Source: an uncultured Acidovorax sp.
Lineage (GTDB): Bacteria > Pseudomonadota > Gammaproteobacteria > Burkholderiales > Burkholderiaceae_C
Length of the DNA: 64,000 bases
Assembly (NCBI GenBank): GCA_913774955.1
Contig: CAJYKV010000020.1
Span: 124,001-188,000 of the forward strand
Direction of reading: 5' to 3'
Part shown: positions 8,753 to 17,493 of the stretch, piece after piece
Numbering within the stretch: position 1 is the stretch's first letter
How the letters are laid out: every line of letters begins with the position of its first letter
Notes under the pieces: generated by a model
What the model was told of the DNA's origin: nothing
What the model saw: the letters and a program-made list of their open reading frames with translations, nothing else
Databases searched by the model: none
Position numbers and translations under genes: made by a program

Positions 8753-10146
8753 ATGTCGATGCGCTGCACCGGGTCAGCCTGCGCAGGACGCTGATCGTGG
8801 TGCTGCTGGCCGGCGTGATGGTCGGCAGCTTCGTGCAGGTCTGGCTGACGTGGCACACGGCGCGCTCGGCCGTGGATGCCGCCTTCGACCGGTCGCTGTT
8901 CGGCGCGATCAAGGCAATCGACGCCAACGTCTCCACCGAGAGCGGCGGTCTGGCGGTCGAGCTGCCCTATGCGCTGTTCGAATTCTTCGAACTGACGGCG
9001 GCCGGGCCCGTGTACTACCGCGTGGCCACGCAGGACGGGCTGGTGGAAATCGGCAACCCCGACCTGCCGATGCCGGCGCCCCATCTGCTGCGGGACCGGC
9101 AGCCGCATTTCGAGACCGTGCCCTATGCGGGCGAAACCGTGCGCGTGGGCACCTACGCGCGGCCGCTGCGGCATCCCGTGGGCGGCAGCAGCGACCGGCG
9201 CCTGGTGGTGCAGGTGGCCGAGCCGTACGCCGCGCGCGAGCAGTTCAGCCGTCAGTTCCTCGTCGGCGCGATCGGGCCCGACCTGCTGCTGGCCGCGCTG
9301 GCCGCCGGCATGGTCGCCGCGGCCGTGGCGTGGTCTCTGCGCCCGCTGCGGCAACTGCGCCAGGACCTGCAGGCGCGGGCACCGGACGACCTGTCGCCGA
9401 TCGACACCCACCGCGTGCCGCGCGACGTGCTGCCGCTGGTGGAGGCGATGAACCAGCACATCCTCCGCTACCGGGAATTGCTGGAAGGGCAGCGCCGGTT
9501 CGTGGACGACGCATCCCACCAACTGCGCACGCCGCTCAGCACGCTGCTCACCCAGGTGACCTTCACCCAGCGGGCCGGCGACATCGACAGCATGCAGGAT
9601 GCGCTCGCGGCCCTGCGCGAGCAGCTCAAGCACACGATCCGCCAGACCAACCAGATGCTGGCGCTGGCCCGGGCCGACACGCCCGACGCCGCGCTGCAGC
9701 CCGTGGACCTGGGCCGGCTCGCGGGCGACGTGACCCGGCGGCTCTGGTCCGCCGCGCGGAGCCGGCGCATCGACCTCGGGTTCGAGATGCCGGAGCCGGT
9801 TCCCGCCGTCCAGGCCGACCCGGGACTGCTGGAAGAGGCTCTCTCGAACCTGATCGACAACGCCCTGAAGTACACCCCGGACGGTGGAAGCGTGACGGTG
9901 CGCGTGGCTGCCGGCGACGGCGTGGTGGTTCTGAGTGTGGCCGACGACGGGCCCGGCATTCCGGCCGAGGAATTGCCGCGTGTGACCGAGCGGTTCTTCC
10001 GGGCCAGCAACACGCAGGGTTCTGGCTCCGGCCTGGGCCTGGCCATCGTCGCCGCGATCGCCCGGCGGCATGGCGCGCGCCTGGTGCTGGCGCCCGCCGC
10101 GGGCGAAGGTGGCCTGGTGGTCGGCCTGGAATTCCCGCTGCGTTGA
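8749..10146 (+). CDS. Sensor histidine kinase (second TctE-like)
   Basis: Inner-membrane kinase of 465 residues. It has a membrane segment at about 13-34, a periplasmic TctE-type sensor domain of roughly 140 residues, a second membrane segment near 180-200, and HisKA with His257 in ASHQLRTP. The ATPase boxes are NLIDNALKYTPDGG, VADDGPGIP and GSGLGLAIV. The start codon overlaps the regulator stop (ATGA), so the genes are translationally coupled. The Bug gene downstream is on the opposite strand, with about 33 bases between the stops. Confidence 0.93.
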   Translation: MNVDALHRVSLRRTLIVVLLAGVMVGSFVQVWLTWHTARSAVDAAFDRSLFGAIKAIDANVSTESGGLAVELPYALFEFFELTAAGPVYYRVATQDGLVEIGNPDLPMPAPHLLRDRQPHFETVPYAGETVRVGTYARPLRHPVGGSSDRRLVVQVAEPYAAREQFSRQFLVGAIGPDLLLAALAAGMVAAAVAWSLRPLRQLRQDLQARAPDDLSPIDTHRVPRDVLPLVEAMNQHILRYRELLEGQRRFVDDASHQLRTPLSTLLTQVTFTQRAGDIDSMQDALAALREQLKHTIRQTNQMLALARADTPDAALQPVDLGRLAGDVTRRLWSAARSRRIDLGFEMPEPVPAVQADPGLLEEALSNLIDNALKYTPDGGSVTVRVAAGDGVVVLSVADDGPGIPAEELPRVTERFFRASNTQGSGSGLGLAIVAAIARRHGARLVLAPAAGEGGLVVGLEFPLR

Positions 10147-10179
10147 AGGCGCGGTGGCCTGCGTGCCGCTGCGGGCAGC

Positions 10180-11169
10180 CTACCGGGCCGGCGTGCGCAG
10201 GCCGAAACCTTCCGCCAGCTGGCGGTACCGCGCCACCTGCTGCCGCACGCGTTCGTCCAGTTCCCGGCCCACGAGCGCGGGCGGGTACAGCCCGTACTCC
10301 GCCCGCAACTGCTCGAACGCGGGCGTGGCCACGGTGCGCGAGAACACCTGCGCCCACGCTGCATAGTCCGCATCGGAGACGCCCGGCCCCAGGTACACGC
10401 CGCGCAGGATCGGCCACTCGATGTCGGCGCCGGCCTCCTTCGCCGTCGGCACGCCGGCCAGCTCGCCCGGCAGGCGGTGCGGGGCCATCACGGCGAGGAT
10501 GCGGACCTTCGCGCCGGCTTCGCGCTGCCGCCGGGTTTCCGCCACGTCGCCCGTGAGCACCTGGATGTAGCCGCCCTGCAGCGCACGGATCGCTTCACCG
10601 CCACCCTCGAAGGCCACAAAGCGCATCCGCTTCGGGTGCGACCCCGCGGCCCGGGCCAGCAACGCCGCCTTCATCCAGTCCTGGCTGCCGATCGTGCCGC
10701 CCGCGCCGAGGGCGACCCTGGCCGGATCGTCCCGCAGCGCGCGCATCACGTCGGCCAGGGTGCGGTACGGCGAATCCTCCGCCACCACCACCGCGCCGTA
10801 GTCGGTGCCCAGCGCGGCCAACCAGCGCACGTCCTGTTCGGTGTGGCGGCCGAACTTGCCCTGCGCCAGGTTCAGCAGCGAGCCGCTGGAGAACGCGACC
10901 AAGGCGCTGCCCTGGCCGGGGCGCTGGGCGATCACCGTGTTGTACGCCACCGCGCCGATGCCGCCGGGCAGATAGCTCACGCGCATCGGCTCCGAAATGG
11001 CGCCGCTCTGCCGCAGCGCGGCCTGCACGAGCCCGCAGGTCAGGTCGAAGCCGCCGCCCGGCTTGGCGGGGACGATGCACTCGGTGCGGTCCAGCGGGCC
11101 GGCGGAGGCGGTGGCGAGGCACAGCGACAGGGCGGTGGCGCACAAGACCGTCAGGGACCGGGTCGTCAC
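10180..11169 (-). CDS. TctC/Bug-family periplasmic solute-binding protein
   Basis: Binding protein of 329 residues. The GTG at 11169 was chosen because it follows an AGGAC ribosome site and starts a Sec signal peptide (SLTVLCATALSLCLATASAG). The mature region has PAKPGGGFDLTC, LPGGIGAVAYN, AGGTIGSQDW and WPILRGVYLGPGVSD, consistent with the divergent TctC branch. It is convergent with the second TctDE-like pair, a common arrangement for a sensor and the binding protein it controls or listens to. The ligand is unknown. No tctA or tctB lies next to it, so it may share the TctAB at 2175-4134. Confidence 0.85.
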   Translation of the reverse strand: MTTRSLTVLCATALSLCLATASAGPLDRTECIVPAKPGGGFDLTCGLVQAALRQSGAISEPMRVSYLPGGIGAVAYNTVIAQRPGQGSALVAFSSGSLLNLAQGKFGRHTEQDVRWLAALGTDYGAVVVAEDSPYRTLADVMRALRDDPARVALGAGGTIGSQDWMKAALLARAAGSHPKRMRFVAFEGGGEAIRALQGGYIQVLTGDVAETRRQREAGAKVRILAVMAPHRLPGELAGVPTAKEAGADIEWPILRGVYLGPGVSDADYAAWAQVFSRTVATPAFEQLRAEYGLYPPALVGRELDERVRQQVARYRQLAEGFGLRTPAR

Positions 11170-11328
11170 GGGAAGTGTCCTGGGGGATGGGAGAGTGAAA
11201 AGGGTGGGGCCGCTTCCGACCTTACCGCCAACCGGTGGTGGATGCATCACCCCGCGGCTGCAGGAAAACCCGGGGCGCCACGTCCGAAGCCGCATGCTGC
11301 CGCGCAAGCCCAGTGAGCGCGCCCAAGC

Positions 11329-11361
11329 AAAAAAGCCCAAGTAGCGCGAACTACTTGGGCT
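11329..11361 (-). terminator. Rho-independent terminator of tRNA-Ser
   Basis: On the minus strand an 11-bp perfect stem (AGCCCAAGTAG, 6-nt loop, CTACTTGGGCT) runs into six T residues. It begins 8 bases after the tRNA 3' end. Confidence 0.92.
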
Positions 11362-11367
11362 GTGCAT

Positions 11368-11458
<91 letters not shown>

Positions 11459-11577
11459 GGAAGCCCGCAAGTATAGCAGCGATTCCGGGGGCTCCCGACG
11501 AGGCGGCGCAGGAATTTTTCACAGGCCTGCCGCACCGCCGGGATCCCCGCGTGCGATACGGGGTCCGCGGCCCGCGC

Positions 11578-12492
11578 TCAGGGCCGCTGCGCGCCCTGCA
11601 CCATCTTCATCGCGGAAGTGATGAGGGTCGAGACCTCGGTCATGTTGCTCGGCACGACCAGGGTGGTGGTCGCGTCCGCGGCCACGCGGCTGTAGGCATC
11701 CACGGCGCGCTCCGCTACCTTGAGCTGCACGGCCTGTTCGCCGCCGGGCTGGCGGATGGCGGCGGCCACGCGCTCGATGGCCTGTGCAGTGGCTTCGGCC
11801 ACGGCGGTGATGGAGGCGGCCTCGCCCTGGGCGTTGTTGATCTGGGCCTGCTTCTCGCCTTCGGAGCGGGCGATGAAGGCCTCGCGCTCGCCGGTGGCGA
11901 TGTTGATCTGTTCCTGGCGGCGGCCTTCCGATGCGGCGATCAGCGCGCGCTTTTCGCGTTCGGCGGTGATCTGCGCCTGCATGGAGCGCAGGATTTCCGC
12001 GGGCGGAGTCAGGTCCTTGATCTCGTAGCGCAGCACCTTCACGCCCCAGTTCAGCGCCGCTTCGTCGATGGCCTGGACGACCTGGGCATTGATGATGTCC
12101 CGTTCCTCGAAGGTCTTGTCGAGCTCCAGCTTGCCGATCACGCTGCGCAGCGAGGTCTGCGCGAGCTGGGTGACGGCCATGATGTAGTTGCTCGATCCGT
12201 AGCTCGCGCGCATCGGGTCGGTCACCTGGAAGTAGAGGATGCCGTCCACCTGCAGCTGCGTGTTGTCGCGCGTGATGCAGACCTGGCTGGGCACGTCCAG
12301 CGGGATCTCCTTGAGGCTGTGCTTGTACGCCACGCGGTCGACGAAGGGCACCAGGAAGTTGAGGCCGGGCGTGAGCGTGCCGGCGTACTTGCCCAGCCGC
12401 TCCTTGACCCAGGCGTTCTGCTGGGGCACGACCTTGATGGAGCGGGCGACGAAGATGCCGGCGATGACGAAGAGGATGAGGGCGATTTCCAT
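11578..12492 (-). CDS. SPFH/Band 7 (stomatin-like, QmcA-type) membrane protein
   Basis: A protein of 304 residues from the ATG at 12492, which has AGGA a few bases before it. An N-terminal membrane anchor (ALILFVIAGIFVARSI, about residues 3-18) is followed by an SPFH domain (VPQQNAWVKERLGKY, GLNFLVPFVDRVAYKHSLKE, TRDNTQLQVDGILYFQVTDP). A long charged coiled coil follows, with EREKRALIAASEGRRQ and repeated EGE/QAQIN segments, and then a conserved C-terminal region. These proteins oligomerise into membrane microdomain scaffolds and often work with NfeD proteins and FtsH. The NfeD gene lies 157 bases upstream on the same strand, so an operon is likely. Confidence 0.93.
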   Translation of the reverse strand: MEIALILFVIAGIFVARSIKVVPQQNAWVKERLGKYAGTLTPGLNFLVPFVDRVAYKHSLKEIPLDVPSQVCITRDNTQLQVDGILYFQVTDPMRASYGSSNYIMAVTQLAQTSLRSVIGKLELDKTFEERDIINAQVVQAIDEAALNWGVKVLRYEIKDLTPPAEILRSMQAQITAEREKRALIAASEGRRQEQINIATGEREAFIARSEGEKQAQINNAQGEAASITAVAEATAQAIERVAAAIRQPGGEQAVQLKVAERAVDAYSRVAADATTTLVVPSNMTEVSTLITSAMKMVQGAQRP

Positions 12493-12649
12493 GGAGTCCT
12501 TTGCGGTCCCGGAACGAATCCGGGAAGGGGGTGGGTGGATGGAATCCTGCGCCGGGGCGCAGGCGGAACGAAGCACGCGGGGCACGCCAGCGCAGCCGCG
12601 CTGCCACGCGATCGGGCCGCAAGCACGCGGTGAGCGCGGCGCGCGCGGC

Positions 12650-13093
12650 TCAGGCGGCGGCGTCCACCACCAGCCGGTTGCCGACCACCTCCGCCACGCG
12701 GTAGGTGCCGGGCAGGGCGGTGGCCGCGCCGGCCGGGCCGCCGCGCAGCACGACGGTCCACTGCGCGCCGCGGTAGCGCACCTGGGCCGTGCCGTCGGCA
12801 TTCCAGGCGCCCACCTGCACGGTTTCGCCGACGTCGAGGTTCACGTCGCGGTTGCTCGCGGCCGGCTGCACGGCGGCCATGCGGCGGCGGCGCAACGAGT
12901 GGCAGCCGAAGACGCCGGCCACGCCCACGCAGGAGGCCGCCACGAGCTGCGCGGTGATCGGCAGGCCGGCATGCGCCGCCAGCGCGCCGGCCGCCAGCCC
13001 GGCGGCCAGCATGAGCAGATAGAAGGTACCCGTCACGAGTTCGGCGGCGACCATGGCGCCGGCCATCAGCCACCAGAGGGTGGAATGCTGCAT
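12650..13093 (-). CDS. NfeD-like membrane protein (short form)
   Basis: A protein of 147 residues from the ATG at 13093; an adjacent GTG three bases upstream is an alternative, with AGGAGG about a dozen bases before. Two or three membrane segments fill the first 60 residues (STLWWLMAGAMVAAELVTG, FYLLMLAAGLAAGALAAHAG). The C-terminal part is an OB-fold typical of NfeD (NLDVGETVQVGAWNADGTAQVRYRGAQWTV ending VVGNRLVVD). The ClpP-like protease domain of long NfeD proteins is absent, as is usual for the short form paired with stomatins. The neighbouring SPFH gene supports the assignment. Confidence 0.88.
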   Translation of the reverse strand: MQHSTLWWLMAGAMVAAELVTGTFYLLMLAAGLAAGALAAHAGLPITAQLVAASCVGVAGVFGCHSLRRRRMAAVQPAASNRDVNLDVGETVQVGAWNADGTAQVRYRGAQWTVVLRGGPAGAATALPGTYRVAEVVGNRLVVDAAA

Positions 13094-13277
13094 CACGGGT
13101 CGGGTCCTCCTGTCGAGTCTTGTTTCGTATCGTCGTCGCGCCGGGTCCGCGCCCTGCGGTCCGGCGCTTTCCCGTCCATTCTGGGTCAAATGCCGATGTC
13201 TTCAAAGGAATGACACCGTTATTCCTTACACTTCGCGCCTATTTCGTTTTTTGGGCCCGCTCGCTCGGAGGCTGTGC

Positions 13278-15662
13278 ATGAAATTCCGCTTTCCCATCGT
13301 CATCATCGACGAGGACTACCGTTCCGAGAACACATCGGGCCTGGGTATCCGGGCCCTGGCACAGGCGATCGAGGCCGAGGGTTTCGAGGTGCTCGGCGTC
13401 ACGAGCTACGGTGACCTGACGCAGTTCGCACAGCAGCAGAGCCGCGCCAGCGCCTTCATCCTGTCGATCGACGACGAGGAGTTCACGCTGGGCTCGGGGC
13501 TCGATCCGGTGGTGCTCAGCCTGCGCAACTTCATCGCCGAAGTGCGCCGCAAGAATTCCGACGTGCCGATCTACGTGCACGGCGAGACCAAGACCGCCCG
13601 CCACCTGCCCAACGACATCCTGCGCGAGCTGCACGGCTTCATACACATGTTCGAGGACACGCCCGAGTTCGTGGCCAAGCACATCATCCGCGAGGCCAAG
13701 AGCTACCTCGAGGGCGTTCAGCCGCCGTTCTTCAAGGCGCTGCTGGATTACGCCGAAGACGGCTCCTATTCGTGGCACTGCCCGGGCCACTCGGGCGGCG
13801 TGGCGTTCCTGAAAAGCCCCGTGGGCCAGATGTTCCACCAGTTCTTCGGCGAGAACATGCTGCGCGCGGACGTGTGCAACGCCGTGGAGGAACTCGGCCA
13901 GCTGCTGGACCACAACGGCGCCATCGGTGAGTCCGAGCGCAACGCGGCGCGCATCTTCAACGCCGACCACTGCTTCTTCGTGACCAACGGCACCAGCACC
14001 TCGAACAAGATGGTGTGGCACCACACCGTGGCGCCGGGCGACGTGGTGGTGGTGGACCGCAACTGCCACAAGTCGATCCTGCACTCGATCATCATGACCG
14101 GGGCCATCCCCGTGTTCCTGAAGCCGACGCGCAACCACTTCGGCATCATCGGCCCGATCCCGCAGGCCGAGTTCGAGCGCGACGCGATCGAGGCCAAGAT
14201 CCGCGCCAACCCGCTGCTCAAGGGCGTGGATGCGGCCGCCGTGAAGCCGCGCGTGCTGACCATCACGCAGTCCACCTACGACGGCGTGCTCTACAACACC
14301 GAGACCATCAAGTCGATGATGGACGGCTACGTCGACAACCTGCACTTCGACGAGGCCTGGCTGCCGCACGCGGCCTTCCATCCGTTCTACGGCAGCTACC
14401 ACGCGATGGGCAAGAAGCGCGCACGCCCGAAGCACTCGGTGGTGTATGCGACGCAATCCATCCACAAGCTGCTGGCCGGCATCAGCCAGGCGAGCCACGT
14501 GCTGGTGCAGGATTCGCAGACGGTGAAGCTCGACCGCCCGCTCTTCAACGAGGCGTACCTGATGCACACCTCGACCAGTCCGCAGTACAGCATCATCGCC
14601 AGCTGCGACGTGGCCGCCGCGATGATGGAGCCGCCCGGCGGCACCGCGCTGGTGGAAGAGAGCCTGCTCGAAGCGCTGGACTTCCGCCGCGCCATGCGCA
14701 AGGTGGAAGAGGAGTTCGGCAAGGACGACTGGTGGTTCAAGGTCTGGGGCCCGGACAAGCTGGTGGACGAGGGCCTGGGGCGTGCCGAGGACTGGATCAT
14801 CCGCAGCGACGGCAAGGGCAAGAAGAACGCCGCGAGCAAGTGGCACGGCTTCGGCCCGCTGGCCGACGGCTTCAACATGCTGGACCCGATCAAGTCCACC
14901 ATCGTGACGCCGGGCCTGAACCTGGACGGCAAGTTCGACAAGACCGGCATTCCCGCGTCGATCGTGACCAAGTACCTGGCCGAGCACGGCGTGGTGGTGG
15001 AGAAGACGGGGCTCTACAGCTTCTTCATCATGTTCACCATCGGCATCACCAAGGGCCGCTGGAACACGCTGCTGGCGGCGCTGCAGCAGTTCAAGGACGA
15101 CTACGAGAAGAACCAGCCGATGTGGCGCATCCTTCCGGAGTTCTGCCAGCAGCACAAGCGCTACGAGCGCATGGGCCTGAAGGACCTGTGCCAGCACGTG
15201 CACGAGCTCTACGCGAAGTACGACATCGCGCGCCTGACCACCGAGATGTACCTCTCGGACCTCACGCCCGCGATGAAGCCCAGCGACGCGTTCGCCCACA
15301 TCGCGCACCGCAAGACCGAGCGCGTGGAGATCGACGACCTGGAAGGCCGCATCACCACCAGCCTGATCACGCCGTACCCGCCGGGCATTCCGCTGCTGAT
15401 CCCGGGCGAGGTCTTCAACAAGAAGATCGTGGACTACCTCAAGTTCGCGCGCGAGTTCGCCAAGCTCTGCCCGGGCTTCGAGACCGACATCCACGGCCTG
15501 GTGGAGATCGAGGACGACAACGGCCACGTACGCTACTACGCCGATTGCGTGACCAAGACGGTGCAGGCCAAGCCCGGCCGCCGCGGCGGCCGCAAGGACG
15601 CGCCGGATGCCGAGGACATCGTGCAGGTGGGCAGCGACGGCCCCTTCGGCCGCAAGATCTGA
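13278..15662 (+). CDS. PLP-dependent arginine/lysine/ornithine decarboxylase
   Basis: Fold-III decarboxylase of 794 residues; GGAGG at 13267-13271 fixes the start at 13278. The N-terminal wing domain is receiver-like (PIVIIDEDYRSENTSGLGIRALAQ). The PLP-binding core has HCPGHSGG, TNGTSTSNKM and FDEAWLPHA, and the Schiff-base lysine is Lys397 in TQSIHKLLAG. The C-terminal domain includes TPYPPGIPLLIPGE. It removes the carboxyl group of a basic amino acid to give a polyamine or diamine, consuming a cytoplasmic proton. Which amino acid is used cannot be read from the sequence. No antiporter gene is adjacent, so polyamine synthesis is as likely as acid resistance. Confidence 0.93.
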   Translation: MKFRFPIVIIDEDYRSENTSGLGIRALAQAIEAEGFEVLGVTSYGDLTQFAQQQSRASAFILSIDDEEFTLGSGLDPVVLSLRNFIAEVRRKNSDVPIYVHGETKTARHLPNDILRELHGFIHMFEDTPEFVAKHIIREAKSYLEGVQPPFFKALLDYAEDGSYSWHCPGHSGGVAFLKSPVGQMFHQFFGENMLRADVCNAVEELGQLLDHNGAIGESERNAARIFNADHCFFVTNGTSTSNKMVWHHTVAPGDVVVVDRNCHKSILHSIIMTGAIPVFLKPTRNHFGIIGPIPQAEFERDAIEAKIRANPLLKGVDAAAVKPRVLTITQSTYDGVLYNTETIKSMMDGYVDNLHFDEAWLPHAAFHPFYGSYHAMGKKRARPKHSVVYATQSIHKLLAGISQASHVLVQDSQTVKLDRPLFNEAYLMHTSTSPQYSIIASCDVAAAMMEPPGGTALVEESLLEALDFRRAMRKVEEEFGKDDWWFKVWGPDKLVDEGLGRAEDWIIRSDGKGKKNAASKWHGFGPLADGFNMLDPIKSTIVTPGLNLDGKFDKTGIPASIVTKYLAEHGVVVEKTGLYSFFIMFTIGITKGRWNTLLAALQQFKDDYEKNQPMWRILPEFCQQHKRYERMGLKDLCQHVHELYAKYDIARLTTEMYLSDLTPAMKPSDAFAHIAHRKTERVEIDDLEGRITTSLITPYPPGIPLLIPGEVFNKKIVDYLKFAREFAKLCPGFETDIHGLVEIEDDNGHVRYYADCVTKTVQAKPGRRGGRKDAPDAEDIVQVGSDGPFGRKI

Positions 15663-15705
15663 CGGCACGCCGGGCGGCATCGCCCGCCCGGCCCTGAATC
15701 CGCAA

Positions 15706-15739
15706 GCCCGGTGGCGCACCAGCGCCCCGGGTTTTTTTT
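15706..15739 (+). terminator. Rho-independent terminator after the decarboxylase gene
   Basis: A GC-rich stem (CCCGG...GGCGC / GCGC...CCGGG, loop ACCA, with a small bulge) is followed directly by eight T residues at 15732-15739. Confidence 0.9.
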
Positions 15740-15849
15740 GCATCGGGATGCGTCGCGGGCGAATCCAGGCGGCTCCGTGCCCCGTATCAGTGTGCAGCCG
15801 CACGGATTTTCCGGCGGCCTTCACTCACACCGATCGCATGGAGACCCGT

Positions 15850-16410
15850 ATGACCTTCCGCCTGAATGCCCGTATGGCCGTTGCCGGCCTCACGCTCGCC
15901 CTCTCCGCAGCCGCGCTGCCCGCCTTCGCGCAGGTGACCGTCGGCGGCGCGCCGATGTTCCCCACCAAGGACATCATCGACAACGCCGTGAACTCCAAGG
16001 ACCACACCACGCTGGTCGCTGCGGTGAAGGCCGCGGGCCTGGTGGACACGCTCAAGGGCCCGGGTCCGTTCACGGTGTTCGCGCCCACCAACGCCGCTTT
16101 CGCCGCGCTGCCGGCCGGCACGGTGGACACGCTGCTCAAGCCCGAGAACAAGGCCACGCTGACGAAGGTGCTGACCTACCACGTGGTGCCGGGCAAGATC
16201 GATGCCGCCGCGCTCTCCAAGATGATCGCCGACGGCAAGGGCTCGGCCAGCCTGAAGACCGTGGCCGGCGGCACGCTCACGGCCAAGGCCAGCGGCTCCA
16301 CGATCGCGCTGACGGATGAAAAGGGCGGCATGTCCACCGTCACCATCCCCGACGTCTACCAGTCCAACGGTGTGATCCACGTCGTGGACAAGGTGCTGCT
16401 GCCCCAGTAA
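15850..16410 (+). CDS. Secreted fasciclin (FAS1) domain protein
   Basis: A protein of 186 residues from the ATG at 15850, which has GGAG six bases upstream; an ATG at 15838 would add four residues. A clear Sec signal peptide (MAVAGLTLALSAAALPAFA) is cut before QVTVGG. The rest is a single FAS1 domain with its hallmark H1 region GPFTVFAPTNAAFAALP, the YHVVPG motif and the H2 region NGVIHVVDKVLLP. Bacterial FAS1 proteins are periplasmic or surface proteins linked to adhesion and stress; the ligand is unknown. It has terminators on both sides and is transcribed alone. Confidence 0.95.
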   Translation: MTFRLNARMAVAGLTLALSAAALPAFAQVTVGGAPMFPTKDIIDNAVNSKDHTTLVAAVKAAGLVDTLKGPGPFTVFAPTNAAFAALPAGTVDTLLKPENKATLTKVLTYHVVPGKIDAAALSKMIADGKGSASLKTVAGGTLTAKASGSTIALTDEKGGMSTVTIPDVYQSNGVIHVVDKVLLPQ

Positions 16411-16474
16411 GCGCACATCCGGCGCCCGCCAGGCCGTCGGCACCGCCCGCCGGTGCGGACCTGCCTGGATGCGC

Positions 16475-16518
16475 AGAAGCCGCAGGGGCCTCTCCACGGA
16501 AAGGTCCCTGCGGCTTCT
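16475..16518. terminator. Bidirectional terminator hairpin between fasciclin gene and fabI
   Basis: A perfect 13-bp inverted repeat (AGAAGCCGCAGGG at 16475-16487, CCCTGCGGCTTCT at 16506-16518) has additional inner pairing (CCT/AGG). It sits between two convergent genes and can serve both strands, although the T-tracts are short. Confidence 0.75.
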
Positions 16519-16573
16519 CTTCATCGGTTCCGCCGGCCCGGCACGGTGCCGGCCGGCCGGTTCGGCCCCGCGC

Positions 16574-17371
16574 TCAGGCCAGGTTGGCGCTGTCGCGGCT
16601 GATGCCGCCGGTCTGGCTGAAGCCGCCGTCCACGTACATGATCTCCGCCGTCACGCCGCTGGCCAGGTCCGACAGCAGGAAGGCCGCGGCATTGCCCACG
16701 TCCTCAATGGTCACGTTGCGGCGCAGCGGCGAGGCGTCGGCCACGGTGCCCAGCAGCTTGCCGAAGTCCTTGATGCCGCTGGCGGCCAGGGTCTTGATCG
16801 GGCCGGCGCTGATGCCGTTGGCGCGCATGCCCTTGGGGCCGAGCGATTCGGCCAGGTAGCGCACGCTGGCTTCCAGGCTGGCCTTGGCCAGGCCCATGGT
16901 GTTGTAGTTGGGCACCGCGCGCAGCGCGCCCAGGTAGCTCAGCGTGAGCACCGCGGCCTTGTCGTTCAGGTAGGGCAGGGCGGCCTTGGCCATGGCCGGG
17001 AAGCTGTAGGCGCTGATGTCGTGCGCGATGCGGAACGATTCACGCGACAGGCCTTCCAGGAAGTCGCCCGCGATCGCCTCGCGCGGCGCGAAACCGATGC
17101 TGTGCACGAAGCCGTCGAACTTCGGCCAGGTGGCCGACAGGTCGGCGAACATGCGCTCGATCTGCTCGTCGCTCGCCACGTCGCAGTCGAAGATCAGCTT
17201 GGAGTCGAACTCGGCCGCGAAATCGGTGATGCGGTCCTTGAAGCGCTCGCCCACGTAGCTGAAGGCCAGTTCGGCGCCTTGCGCATGGCAGGCCTTGGCG
17301 ATGCCGTAGGCGATGGAGCGGTTGGACAGCACGCCCGTGATCAAAAGCTTCTTGCCGGACAGGAAACCCAT
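16574..17371 (-). CDS. fabI: Enoyl-[acyl-carrier-protein] reductase (NADH), FabI
   Basis: A 265-residue short-chain dehydrogenase family protein of the FabI type. It begins [25 protein letters not shown], the FabI version of the nucleotide site, with GGAGA before the ATG at 17371. Catalytic Tyr156 and Lys163 are present in YNTMGLAK, with [16 protein letters not shown] and the C-terminal GGFSQTGG. It reduces trans-2-enoyl-ACP in the last step of each fatty-acid elongation cycle, in the cytoplasm. It is the triclosan target in many bacteria. It is divergent from yejA, 122 bases away. Confidence 0.97.
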   Translation of the reverse strand: MGFLSGKKLLITGVLSNRSIAYGIAKACHAQGAELAFSYVGERFKDRITDFAAEFDSKLIFDCDVASDEQIERMFADLSATWPKFDGFVHSIGFAPREAIAGDFLEGLSRESFRIAHDISAYSFPAMAKAALPYLNDKAAVLTLSYLGALRAVPNYNTMGLAKASLEASVRYLAESLGPKGMRANGISAGPIKTLAASGIKDFGKLLGTVADASPLRRNVTIEDVGNAAAFLLSDLASGVTAEIMYVDGGFSQTGGISRDSANLA

Positions 17372-17493
17372 TTGTTGTTCTCCAATGAAATGCGGTGAGA
17401 GGGGGGATGGCGAGGGGACCGGCGGAGATGCGCCGGTCCGGGAAAATCCCCGCCGGGCACGGGCGGGCCGCCACCGTAGTGCAGAATTGTCGC

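Noticed and set aside
16471-16520. Two short mirror-image ORF starts on both strands that could look like small genes
   Set aside because: They arise because the 13-bp terminator palindrome reads the same on both strands; no ribosome site or conserved protein follows.
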